From: Haliclystus octoradiatus
Lineage: Eukaryota > Cnidaria > Staurozoa > Stauromedusae > Haliclystidae
Length of the DNA: 64,000 nt
Direction: 5' to 3'
Assembly (NCBI GenBank): GCA_916610825.1
Contig: OU744447.1
Coordinates: 10,833,751 to 10,897,750, forward strand
The position numbers and the translations under genes are program-made. Under the pieces are notes generated by a model. The model worked only from the letters and a program-made list of their open reading frames with translations. It made no database searches and was not told the origin of the DNA. Of the stretch, positions 1 to 11,449 are shown piece after piece. How positions within the stretch are numbered: the stretch's first letter is position 1; each line of letters opens with the position of its first letter.

Positions 1-1117
1 GTCATCAGCGAACAATTTGATAGAGCATTGCTGCTCTAAACAGTCTACAATGTCATTGATGTAAACCAGAAAAAGCAATGGCCCTATTACCGACCCTTGT
101 GGAACACCACTCAATACTGAAAGGGGGGAGAAAATTGAATCTCTTATAAATACTTGCTGAAGACTATTTGATAAGAATGATTTAATCCATTGCAGTAATT
201 CATGAGATATACCATATACTTCAAGTTTTGAAATAAGTTTGGGATGTGAAACTTTGAAACACTGTCGAATGCCTTAGGAAAGTCAATGTATACTGCTTCA
301 ATTTTTAATCTGCTATTTATAGCATCACACCATTCAATTTTAGGCTGTACATTGGTGATAGCTGTAACATTCTATCAATGTTAATATCAATGGCGTAGAA
401 GTAGATTTTCTTGATAAAAATCCAAATTGTTCAGGTGTTAAAGGATTATTGTAATATACGTTATAACGTCCATAAAAATGATCGACTCCATTACTTTGCA
501 AGTAATGCATGTGAGGGAGATCGGCCTATATTTCTTTTTTGATGATGCTGCACCTTTTTGTAAGCTGTTGCAACTAAAGCAGTTTTCCATATGTCAGGAA
601 GTATTCCAGATAATAAAGATTTCTCGAAAAGTATTGAAAGTGGCAATGCAAGTTCTTTAGAGAGAGATTTTAAAAACAGGGCAGGAAATTTATCTGATGA
701 GTGTGATGTCTTGCTTTGTAATCGATTAAGTGCCATAAATATTTTATTGTAAGAGAATTCAATATAACTTAAACAATAATTTTCAGGGATTTTTTTGGGT
801 GAATGGTGGTAAGCTACCATTATCAATAGTGAACACGCTACTCGGCCATTTTGATAAGATTCCAATTTTGGGTTGACAAATCTGTAGAATCGTTTTAATG
901 ATACATCAGTAATTAACGACAATTCTTGTTCATTTCTATTTTCACGTACAGCTTTGTCATATTTCGTGCACATATCTTTATAGTGATCAAATAAGACCTT
1001 GGATGTTTTTCTTCTTTTATAAGTAGAGTGTTTAGCGCGGCGTAACAAATGGATATGTTTAGATTTGTTTCTATGAATTTTTGAGGTTGGAACGGTGCAA
1101 ATCCATCAAGTTGTAAC
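1..1117 (-). pseudogene. CR1/L2-like LINE reverse transcriptase relic (element X1), runs off left edge
   Basis: Minus-strand translation gives a decayed non-LTR reverse transcriptase. An N-terminal basic linker (about 1048-800) is followed by an RT start region with SSDKFPALFLKSL and LPDIWKTALV, then a YIDFPKAFDSVSHPKL palm motif, a GVPQGSVIGPLLFLVYINDI motif near position 130, and the catalytic FADD box at the extreme left edge (about 1-12). Frames shift several times, so this is a dead copy. The motif order is that of CR1/L2/Jockey-type LINEs; the exact clade is inference. The rest of the RT lies outside the window. It abuts an oppositely oriented LINE relic at about 1110. Confidence 0.8.
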
Positions 1118-2170
1118 TTAATCAACAATTACCTAAGTGGAAGAACACAATCTATCAGAGTTGAAAGTCAGACTTCCTCACCCTTCTCCTGCCCTCGGGG
1201 AGTCCCACAAGGATCGATAATATCACCACTACTATTTAATATCTACGTAGCAGACTTTTCATTTCTTCCAATAACCTCTTCCATCATACGATACGCAGAT
1301 GATACAACGCTATACTATTCCTCCAACCACAAAAACATTGCTGTCCAACACCTCAACAAAGACTTGGAAAAGGTGCACCAATGGTTCCAGCTGAATTGTC
1401 TAAAACTGAACCCCTCAAAAACTCAATGCCTACTAATCACTCACATTCGAGAACCCGACATTCACGTTACGAGCGCAAATCTTCTGAGTACTAATCAAAT
1501 ACATAACAAAGACATTACAATCGATGATGTAACCTTACCTTGGCTCAATATAATAAAGATACTCGGTGCTCACATTGACAGTAGATTAAACATGAGATGT
1601 CATCTTCGCAATTGCATCAGAAAAGCCAATCTCTCCCTATATCAAATCAAACAGGTTAAAAAATCCCTAAACCCACACCTTGCCAATACACTTTACAAGA
1701 CATACATCCGTCCTCACCTAGAACATTGTAGCCTACTTCTTCTTGGAATTAATCAAACGGATAAACTAAAATTAGAAAGAATTCAAGAAAAATCACTAAA
1801 ACACCTAACACCACCCAATACTGGAAAAGAATATCGTCTTCCATCTCTACACGTCAGAAGAATAGTAAAATTAACCAATATGATCCACAAAACACTCATA
1901 ACAGAAACTCCAAAACTTTTACACTCCCTCTTCAAGATATCCAACACTAAATATACGTCATCTTGCCGTCCAAACAAACTCATCCCACAAATTTGCAGAA
2001 CAACCCTGATGAAATGGTCGATTGTAGCAGTAGGTACTAGATTCTGGAACTTTATCCCGGAAGTAATACGTGGGGAAGCAATAAGAACATTCAAAGAGTC
2101 ACCTCTTGCGTATTTGACATCCCTGGAATGGAAAATAAACTATTGGTTTATGTCAATCAGCTGTCGATAG
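1108..2170 (+). pseudogene. LINE reverse transcriptase, C-terminal half (element Y1)
   Basis: An open plus-strand frame from about 1108 to the stop at 2170 encodes the second half of a non-LTR RT. It has NNYLSGRTQSI, GVPQGSIISPLLFNIY, the catalytic YADD box near 1290, a KVHQWFQLNCLKLNPSKTQ thumb-side motif, ILGAHID, and a C-terminal region with YIRPHLEHCSLLLLGI. No stop interrupts about 350 codons, so it is much younger than its neighbour X1. It is 5'-truncated, as expected of target-primed reverse transcription. A paralogous copy lies at 10273-10896. It differs in sequence from X1, so two LINE families meet head to head here. Confidence 0.85.
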
Positions 2171-2330
2171 TTAGATTATAATGTTATAAATATCAAAAAC
2201 ACTAGCATTCTCGTCATAAATATAATACAATTAGCATAATTATGGAACTTATCTCGCTGAAAAAACGAAAAAATAATAATCATAATCACTTATCACTTAT
2301 ATACATAATACTGTCTGTTTATATATCACA
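2171..2330. other. AT-rich spacer after LINE Y1
   Basis: This short A/T-rich stretch holds the probable 3' tail of the Y1 element. It is rich in A and AATAATAATC-like runs, and no coding signal is visible. Confidence 0.4.
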
Positions 2331-5321
2331 ATATTTCTATATTTCTATATTTCGATATTTCTGTGTCTGTCCGCGACTTATGTACGTCTTACTGGCGATA
2401 TAATACGGATAATCCGTTGTCGGGAAATTATGCAAACATTTGTGTCGAGATAACCGTGTACAGTAACAAATTTGTTGTATGAAAAGTATGGGTCTATGAC
2501 GTTGTTTTAAAATAATATACTTCATCAGATATTTTATTTGATATCCTTGCATTAAAAAATTCAGAGATTTTGAAAAATTTCATAGGTCGATAATCTAGCG
2601 GGCAGCCAAATCGAAGTCAAATTGAAATCCCCAGAACAAAAATATTTTGCTTTGAATTTAAAAGCTGCGTGTAAATTGTTTGAACAAGTGAAACTTGAAA
2701 CTGAATCAGTTTTATGATAATTAAAACAATACGAAATACTGAGTTACATTGAATTACCAATATAACTAGGCCAGACAAAATATGTTTTGAAATCAAAAAA
2801 ACGTAGACCTATTTCATGTAGTGTTGATATCAGCAATACATATAGCGCGGCACAAACGCTATGAAATTAAAGAGACTTTAGGTCTTAATTTAATTTATTA
2901 ATGAAACAAAATGCCGTTCATTACTTTTACCAAAATCGAGATACAAAACATTTCACTCTTAAAAAGGCTATTTTGATATATAACTTGTGAGAACACTGAG
3001 CAAACAATCTGTTTTGAAATGAATAATCTATCGCGGGGCATAAAAACAAATTAACTTCCAAGAATTTTCAAAATGACGTTGGCGTTCGATCAATTCGAAA
3101 AATATTCAAAGTTCGAATAGATTATCTGTCTACAGTTTAAAATTATAGAGTTTAGAATTAATCAAGGCATTGCACAAAAGTATTTCTATAATTTATTATT
3201 TAATATAAAAATATGAATCATTTGGTTCTGAGCAGGCAGCCATTTATTTTCAGATTTTGCTTCCATAATTAACGAAGGAATTATAGGTATCGATAAAAAT
3301 TAAAATTTCATTTTGTTGACTTGCTATACCAATAAGACACAGTATGTTACTACAGTTTCGAGAATAAAAATAGCGGTGTCTTGTTGTTATCGTTGATCAA
3401 CATTTAATAAAGTAAATTTCAGGTATATCAAATTTAACAAAGTTAAATTGAATTGAGCGTATGATTTGTGATAAATAATAATAATTATAATATTTTCAGC
3501 CATCAAAAATTTTGCTTTGAATTTAATTTAAATAGTTAATACAGTTTGGATGAGTGTAACAAACCTTGTGTTACAAAAATAAAAAGCGAAAAGGTTGCAT
3601 GAAATAATCGATCATAGCAAACAATATTTATTAAAATACAACTTACCATTTTCCAAATGAGATCCAAATAAAAACTATACGAGCGGCATAATCTCCGAAC
3701 AACATTTAAATACATAATAGCGGGTTCTCTGAGTTAATACACCAATCAATAATAAGTTAACAACCATATTTTATCGAAGGAGAATGTACGCCCGATAAGA
3801 ATAAAATAAAGATTGTCTTTTATTCGAAATAATTCTGACAAAAATGATCATTTCATATCGTGATCAAATGCATGGTAAAGTAGATTCATTTTCTACATAG
3901 TAAATTATCCTTTTCGTCAGACATCATAACATGAGCATTTAAATATTACCATCGGCTGTGGTATTATATATCTTTGAAGCTGCACTAAACATTTCAACTC
4001 TATAAACCATCGCGTACGTTTCAATAAATTCTGAATAAATATGCATATCACGAATCTGGCAAAATGAGTTGTTTTCGTTTTCCTATCAAAATAATTAATT
4101 TATTCATAATCATCTTTCCTTTCATTCGACATCTGTAATGTTATAAATAGCGCGTAGAAATATTGACGACAAGATGTAACATAATATCAATATCGAATTA
4201 GTATAGCGATTTATTATAGAATTTTATTTCCTTTTAAAAGAATGTTGATGCTATTATTCTGGAAAATTTGATAACAAGAACCCCTATCAGACCAATTTTT
4301 CAGATCTTTTTTTTACTTATAAAATTTTATTTTCAACGAACTCTTAGTATTTTGATAGACTGCCATGAAAATCACAGGCATACTTGCTGAGATTGCAAAG
4401 ATCAAAAATATAGGCTCATATAGTATCATATCATAATATTTTCAGATTATATATATAATTTGAAATTCAATACACGCGCGTGGGTCGGCCTTGTTCAATA
4501 ATACGTTGTCGAAGCAGTAGGTTTGTTGATAAGGTCAGTCAAAGCGCTTATGTCAGTAAGTAACGCAGTGGCTAATTGGTTAGTGCTCTGGTATAATAAT
4601 TTCAGGGTCGTCAGTTCAAATCCGCCGTTCGGAAACCTTTTATCAACGATTTTTCTTTTTTTTTAATATGAAGCAGTAAATCATTTTTAATTAACAAAAG
4701 ATATCGTTTGATCATGTTAATAACAGAAATCAGTGGACCATGTGTCTTGTTTAAGCTAAATTAATTTAATATTGAATCTATCGCATGCAATGCCACGAGT
4801 TTCACTGGCCACACTTTGACGGCGGCGTTATTTTGTGAACACCACATTAGTGTTGTATATATTGCAATAAAGATTTATGAATCCGAACCGAACGCGATCC
4901 GATCGTATCGGGTCAGATTCGGGTTAATATTTTAGATCTTCGGATCGGATCGGATTTGTAGTGATTTTTTATGGATAGTTTCAGATTTCGAAATTTGACT
5001 GAGTATTTGTAATTTATAATAATTAATGTGTTCTGGCCTCCTTTCAGCACATAAAATATTGTTTTTCTATGTAGATATAGCTACGTTAAATTATACATTT
5101 CAATCGACTCAATTGATGTGAAATAAATTAAACTTTTATTAAAGGAATGATTAAGATGTATTGATTAATGCTACATCGTTTCAATGCATATTGTCTCTCA
5201 TGTTCTCCTCCAGAGTTCATACTCCGTATTATACAGCGATAGAAAGCTTAGTCAATTGTTTAATTATAAGTGATCTGAAAGTTTTATCATAGAAGGTCCA
5301 TTATGGACTACACTCATAGCT
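2331..5321. repeat. ~3 kb tandem repeat unit, copy 1
   Basis: This segment starts at a TATTTCTA run and is repeated almost colinearly from 5322. The unit period is about 2,991 bp. Most 60-base lines of the two copies differ at only a few positions, with small indels near 3250, 3530, 4280 and 6520. No convincing open reading frame lies inside; the longest minus-strand ORF (2337-2552) survives only partly in copy 2. A tRNA-like sequence lies about 2.2 kb into the unit. The unit may be a non-autonomous element or a segmental duplication. Confidence 0.9.
4558..4637 (+). other. tRNA-like Pol III promoter sequence (tRNA pseudogene or SINE head), copy 1
   Basis: A box A-like TGGCTAATTGGTTAGTGC is followed about 32 bp later by a box B-like AGTTCAAATCC, with GGGTCGTC between them. 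This is the spacing and wording of a decayed tRNA. A run of T (a Pol III terminator) follows at 4653-4663. The anticodon arm does not fold cleanly, so I do not call it a functional tRNA. Confidence 0.6.
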
Positions 5322-8300
5322 ATATTTCTATATTTCTATATTTCGATATTTCTGTGTCTGTCCGCGACTTATGTACGTCTTACTGGCGATATAATACGGA
5401 TAATCCGTTGTCGGGAAATTATGCAAACATTTGTGTCGAGATAACCGTGTACAGTAACAAATTTGTTGTATGAAAAGTATGGGTCTATGGCGTTGTTTTA
5501 AAATAATATACTTCATCTGATATTTTATTTGATATCATTGCATTAAAAAATTCAGAGATTTTGAAAAATTTCATAGGTCGATAATCTAGCGGGCAGCCAA
5601 ATCGACTTCAAATTGAAATCTCCAGAACAAAAATATTTTGCTTTAAATTTAAAAGCTGCGTGTAAATTGTTTGAACAAGTGAAACTTGAAACTGAATCAG
5701 TTTTATGATAATTAAAGCAATACGAAATACTGAATTACATTGAATTACCAGTATAACTAGGCCAGACAAAATATGTTTTGAAATCAAAGAAACGTAGACA
5801 TATTTCATGTAGTGTTGATATCAGCAATACATATAGCGCGGCACAAACGCTATGAAATTAAAGAGACTTGAGGTCTTAATTTAATTTATTAATGAAACAA
5901 AATGCCGTTCATTACTTTTCTCAAAATCGAGATATAAAACATTTCACTTTTAAAAAGGCTATTTTGATACATAATTTGTGAGAACACTGAGCAAACAATC
6001 TGTTTTGAAATGAATAATCTATCGCGGGGCTTAAAAACAAATTAATTTGCAAGAATTTTCAAATTGGCGTTGGCGTTCGACTATTTCGAAAAATATTCAA
6101 AGTTCGAAGAGATTATCTGTCTACAGTCTAAAATCATAGAGTTTAGAATTAATCAAGGCATTGCACAAAAGTATTTTTATAATTTATTATTTAATATAAA
6201 AAAACGAATCATTTGGTTTTAAGCAGCAAGGCTTTTATTTTCAGATTTTGCTTCCATAATTAACGAAGGAATTATACTGGCATCGATTAATATTAAAATT
6301 TCATTTTGTTGACTTGCTATACGAATAAGACACAGTATGTTACTACAGTTTCGAGAATAAAAATAGCGATGTCTTGTTATTATCTTTGATCAACATTTAA
6401 TAAAGTTAATTTCAGGTATATCAAATTTAACAAAGTTAAATTGAATTGAGCGTATGATTTGTGATAAATAATAATAATTATAATATTTTCAGCGTTCAAA
6501 AATTTTGCTTTGAATTTAAAAGCACAAAAACATAATTCAAAAACATTTTTAAATAGTTAATACAGTTTGGATGAGTGTAACAAACCTTGTGTTACAAAAA
6601 TAAAAAGTGAAAAGGTTGCACGAAATAATCGATCATAGCAAACAATATTTATTAAAATAAAACTTACCATTTTCCAAATGAGATCCAAATAAAAACTATA
6701 CGAGCGGCATAATCTCCGAACAACATTTAAATACATAATAGCGGGTTCTCTGAGTTAATACACCAATCAATAGTAAGTTAACAACCATATTTTATCGAAG
6801 GAGAATGTACGCCCGATAAGAATAAAATAAAGATTGTCTTTTATTCGAAATAATTCTGACAAAAATGATCATTTCATATCGTAATCAAATGCATGGTAAA
6901 GTAGATTCATTTTCTACATAGTAAATTATCCTTTTCGTCAGACATCATAACATGAGCATTTAAATATTACCATCGGCTATGGTATTTTATATCTTTGAAG
7001 CTGCACTAAACATTTCCACTCTATAAACCATCGCGTCCGTTTCAATAAATTCTGAATAAATATGCATATCACGAATCTGGCAAAATGAGTTGTTTTCGTT
7101 TTTCTATCAAAATAATTAATTTATTCATAATCGTCTTTCCTTTCATTCGACATCTGTAATGTATTATAAATAGCGCGTAGAAATATTGACAACAAGATGT
7201 AACATAATATCAATATCGAATTAGTATAGCGATTTATTATAGAATTTTATTTCCTTTTAAAAGAATGTTGATGCTATTAGTCTGGAAAGTTTGATAACAA
7301 GAAGCACTATGAGTTCAACATTTCACATCTTTTGTTTACTTTTAAAATTTTATTTTCAACGAACTCTTAGTATTTTGATAGACTGCCATGAAAATCACAG
7401 GCCTACTTGCTGAGATTGCAAAGATCAAAAATATATAGGCTCATATACTATCATATCATAATATTATCAGATTATATATATAGTTTGAAATCAATACACG
7501 CGCTGTCGCCTTGTTCAGTAATACGTTGTCGAAGCAATAGGTTTGTTGATTAGTACAGTCAAGGCGCGTACAACAGTATGTAAGGATTTGGCTCATTGGT
7601 TAATGCTCTGGTATTACAAAATCAGGGTCGTAAGTTCAAATCTGCCATTCGGCAGTTTTTATCAACGATTTTTCTGATTTTTTTTTTAATATGAAGCAGT
7701 AAATCATTGTTAATTAACAAAAGATATCGCTTGATCATGTTAATAACAGAAATTAGTGGACCATGTGTTTTGTCGAAGCTAAATTAATTTAATGCTGAAT
7801 ATATTGCATGCAATGCCACGAGTTTGACCGGCCACACCTTGACGGCGTTATTTTGTGAACACCACATTAGTGTTGTATATATTGCAATAAAGATTTATGA
7901 ATTCGAACCGAACGCGATCCGATCGTGTCGGGTCAGATTCGGGTTAATATTTTAGGTCTTCGGATCTGATCGGATTTGAAGTGATTTTTTATGGATAGTT
8001 TCAGATTTCGAAATTTGACTGAGTATTTGTAATTTATAATAATTAATGTGTTCTGGCTTCCTTTCAACACATAAAATAAAGTTTTTCTATGTAGACAAAG
8101 CTACGTTAAATTATACATTTCAATCGACTCAATTGATGTGAAATAAATTAAATTTTTATTAAAGGAATGATTAAGATGTATTGATTAATGCTACATCGTT
8201 TCAATGCGTATTGTGTCTCATGTTCTCCTCCAGAGTTCATACTCCGTATTATACAGCGATAGAAAGCTTAGTCAATTGTTTAATTATAAGTGATCTGAAA

Positions 8301-8341
8301 GTTTTATCATAGAAGGTCCATTATGGACTACACTCATTGCT
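5322..8341. repeat. ~3 kb tandem repeat unit, copy 2
   Basis: Head-to-tail copy of 2331-5321. The junction lies in a TATTTCTA run at about 5320, and the copy ends with ACTCATTGCTAG, after which AT-rich DNA and the AAAAT microsatellite begin. Differences from copy 1 are scattered substitutions plus short indels, so the duplication is not brand new. Confidence 0.9.
7580..7655 (+). other. tRNA-like Pol III promoter sequence, copy 2
   Basis: Counterpart of 4558-4637 in the second tandem unit. It has a box A-like TGGCTCATTGGTTAATGC and a box B-like AGTTCAAATCTG, followed by a T run near 7680. Box B is slightly worse than in copy 1. Confidence 0.5.
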
Positions 8342-8396
8342 AGTTATAATTATAATGTTAATGATAAAAAAAAATAAAAAAATAAAAAAATAAAAA

Positions 8397-9226
8397 ATAA
8401 AATAAAATAAAATAAAATAAAATAAAATAAAATAAAATAAAATAAAATAAAATAAAATAAAATAAAATAAAATAAAATAAAATAAAATAAAATAAAATAA
8501 AATAAAATAAAATAAAATAAAATAAAATAAAATAAAATAAAATAAAATAAAATAAAATAAAATAAAATAAAATAAAATAAAATAAAATAAAATAAAATAA
8601 AATAAAATAAAATAAAATAAAATAAAATAAAATAAAATAAAATAAAATAAAATAAAATAAAATAAAATAAAATAAAATAAAATAAAATAAAATAAAATAA
8701 AATAAAATAAAATAAAATAAAATAAAATAAAATAAAATAAAATAAAATAAAATAAAATAAAATAAAATAAAATAAAATAAAATAAAATAAAATAAAATAA
8801 AATAAAATAAAATAAAATAAAATAAAATAAAATAAAATAAAATAAAATAAAATAAAATAAAATAAAATAAAATAAAATAAAATAAAATAAAATAAAATAA
8901 AATAAAATAAAATAAAATAAAATAAAATAAAATAAAATAAAATAAAATAAAATAAAATAAAATAAAATAAAATAAAATAAAATAAAATAAAATAAAATAA
9001 AATAAAATAAAATAAAATAAAATAAAATAAAATAAAATAAAATAAAATAAAATAAAATAAAATAAAATAAAATAAAATAAAATAAAATAAAATAAAATAA
9101 AATAAAATAAAATAAAATAAAATAAAATAAAATAAAATAAAATAAAATAAAATAAAATAAAATAAAATAAAATAAAATAAAATAAAATAAAATAAAATAA
9201 AATAAAATAAAATAAAATAAAATAAA
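8397..9226. repeat. (AAAAT)n microsatellite, about 830 bp
   Basis: A nearly perfect pentanucleotide array of about 166 units runs from an imperfect A-rich start (8365-8397) to an imperfect end at 9226. The lack of interruptions implies recent expansion or a collapsed or extended assembly of a longer array. It abuts the end of the 3 kb tandem units, so it may have grown from a retroelement tail. Confidence 0.98.
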
Positions 9227-9449
9227 AATAAAAATTATATTATATTATTAATACTATTATCCTTATCATTATTTCTATTAATTTACAATATTATAATTAA
9301 TATCTTACTTTTAAATTCGTATCAATGTATAAACGAGCATTTGCTCATTTTGGTTACGAATCGAAATAAAATTATACACAAACACACAAAGGTTTCAATG
9401 CAGAAATCAAGAATAGAAGATATCTTGTCCCAATATAGATTAACGTCAC

Positions 9450-10260
9450 CTTTTTTCATCATGACTTAAAGAAATCCAGTCAATGTTTTTTTGAATATTA
9501 CTAATTGAAGCATAGTCAGCTTTACTGAAATTCTTCATAACTTTTACTGCAGATGATTGACCTGATTTAAACATTGGAGAACATATGGTAAAGTCTATAG
9601 GGCATCATGATTGCATTTTGAGGTAAATGGTTCACAAATTTGTAAATCAAGAATAGTCTGTGGTACATTTGATAATAAAATTTCCAGACAGTTGTCAACT
9701 CGTGTTGGTTTTAAGACAGATTGAGTAAGAGCATTATCAATAATGCATTGAAGAAAATTTTCGGTGGCATCTTTGCCTGAATTTATACACATTGGCACTG
9801 ACCAATCGATTGATGGAAAATTAAAATCCCCAACAAAATAGCAATGATTGCGGCACGAGATCACGCAATAGGTTATAAAAGAATACAGCTCATTTGTCTG
9901 ATAAATATCACAAGCAGATGATGTGATATTTGATGATGTGATATGATGGAGGATGGTAAATCCTAACGAAGCGGTATGAGTGTTGAATGGGAAATTTTAT
10001 GTCAATTGAAATGCATTGAAGATTGTCAAATTCCGATGGTATAATTACTATTTGATTAAGCTTCAAGTGTGATTTGAGAAAAATTGCGACTCCACCAGCA
10101 GGTTTCTGTGACGAACGATCTTTGCGAATTTGACGGTATTCTGTTTTATTTGTAATGAGCTGAATTGGAACAATAGATCTAAGCCAAATTTCAGAAACAA
10201 AACTAATATCATAAATGGACGAGGTCAACAGAGCATCAAGATTTTCCAATCTGTTCATTA
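9450..10260 (-). pseudogene. CR1/L2-like LINE endonuclease domain relic (element X2)
   Basis: Minus-strand frames encode an APE-type endonuclease fragment. It begins with ISFVSEIWLRS and continues with YRQIRKDRS, GGVAIFLKSHL, VGDFNFPSIDW (near 9820) and CNHDA (near 9610). After a frameshift the linker toward the RT follows (SPMFKSGQSS, NFSKADYASI, NIDWISL; 9590-9455). The order is that of the EN domain and EN-RT linker of CR1/L2-like LINEs. At least one stop and one frameshift kill it, and the RT is absent. Confidence 0.8.
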
Positions 10261-10272
10261 ATGACCTGATAA

Positions 10273-10896
10273 TTTCGATACGCTGATGACACTACCCTCT
10301 ACCTTTCAACCAAAAATAAACACACTGCTATTCATAAAATAAATCAAGACCTAGAAAAAGTACATCAGTGGTTAAAAATAAACAGCCTACATTTAAATCC
10401 ATCAAAACCTCAATGTATTATTATCACCAACAAAACAGATCAAATTAACGACTACATTACAATTGACACAACCGAATTACCCTGGTTAGAAAATATCAAG
10501 ATACTTGGAGCCCACATCGACAGTAAAGTAACCATGAAAGAGCATCTCAAAAAATGCATCCGCAAGGCCAACATATGTCACTACCAAACAAAGCAAATCA
10601 AACGATCACTAAACCCACAACTTGCTACCGCACTATGCACATCATACATCCGTCCTCACCTTGAAAACTGCAGTCTATTACTACTCGGCATCAATCAAAG
10701 CGATAGTAATCATACTAGAAGATTAGTCAAGCTAGCCACAATAATCCACAAAACGCTCAAAACTGAAACCCATAACTTAATATTCACACCCTTCAAAATA
10801 TCTTTTACCCAATATACATCATCCGAACATCCAAAACCCCTTATCTCACCTCGATTTCATACAGCCTCACTAACATGGTATTATAAAACATTATAA
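10273..10896 (+). pseudogene. LINE reverse transcriptase C-terminal fragment (element Y2)
   Basis: It opens at the catalytic RYADDTTLY box and continues through KVHQWLKINSLHLNPSKPQ, ILGAHID, CIRKANICHYQ and SYIRPHLENCSLLLLGI to a stop at 10896. It is clearly the same family as 1108-2170. Compared with that copy it lacks about 30 codons after LLLGINQ and its C-terminus diverges early. It again adjoins a minus-strand fragment of the other LINE family, as at 1-2170. Confidence 0.85.
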
Positions 10897-11448
10897 AGAA
10901 ATTGTTGATAATCTCAAAGAAAAGAATAATGTGTCAAGAGAGAAAAACTGGAAGGCAAGGGGCCAAGGGACGCTTTAGACAAAACAGACAAGGCTTCACA
11001 AGAATATTTGAATTTCAATAGGAAACTAATAATGCATGAAAGTTGTCCAACCGTAATACAAGTTTGATGAGCAAGCTGATCTTGAAATGTTACTTGATCA
11101 ATTCCAAACAATTGTGCATCTGTAGAAGATAGTCAGAAAGCTCATGGACTAGAATCCAAAAACGCAACAATAAAATCTACTATTGATGGACTTCAGATAA
11201 AGGTAAACGAAAGTGATATTTCTCTTGCCCATGTACAAAACGAATTAACTTGTTCTACAAATGAAAGCATCATTGTCAATCGATTCTTCATTTAATGGAA
11301 GCCGTTTTGCAAGAATTGCAAAGTAACGTAGAAATTGAAATTTCTAAACAGAAAGCGAACGTTTCTAGATTGGAAAGAGAACTTGAACAGGCAAGGGGTC
11401 AATCTTCATCTCAACTGTTGTACAACAGTTTTCTGAGGGGTGACTGAT
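10893..11448 (+). pseudogene. Coiled-coil protein pseudogene fragment
   Basis: Plus-strand frames give E/K/Q-rich heptad-like protein broken by frameshifts and stops. Pieces include EIVDNLKEKNNVSREK at 10897-10944, DEQADLEMLLDQFQ near 11070-11110, LESKNATIKSTIDGLQIKV near 11150-11200, and MEAVLQELQSNVEIEISKQ then VSRLERELEQARGQ at 11296-11410. No introns are visible between the pieces, which fits a processed copy of a host coiled-coil gene. I do not recognise the parent. Confidence 0.45.
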
Positions 11449-11449
11449 G

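Noticed and set aside
2337-5516. Minus-strand ORFs repeated in the two tandem units
   Set aside because: They are identical because the DNA is duplicated; composition is not protein-like and frames extend no further.
8397-9226. Possible CRISPR or satellite with spacers
   Set aside because: Pure pentanucleotide array without spacers, in a eukaryotic genome.
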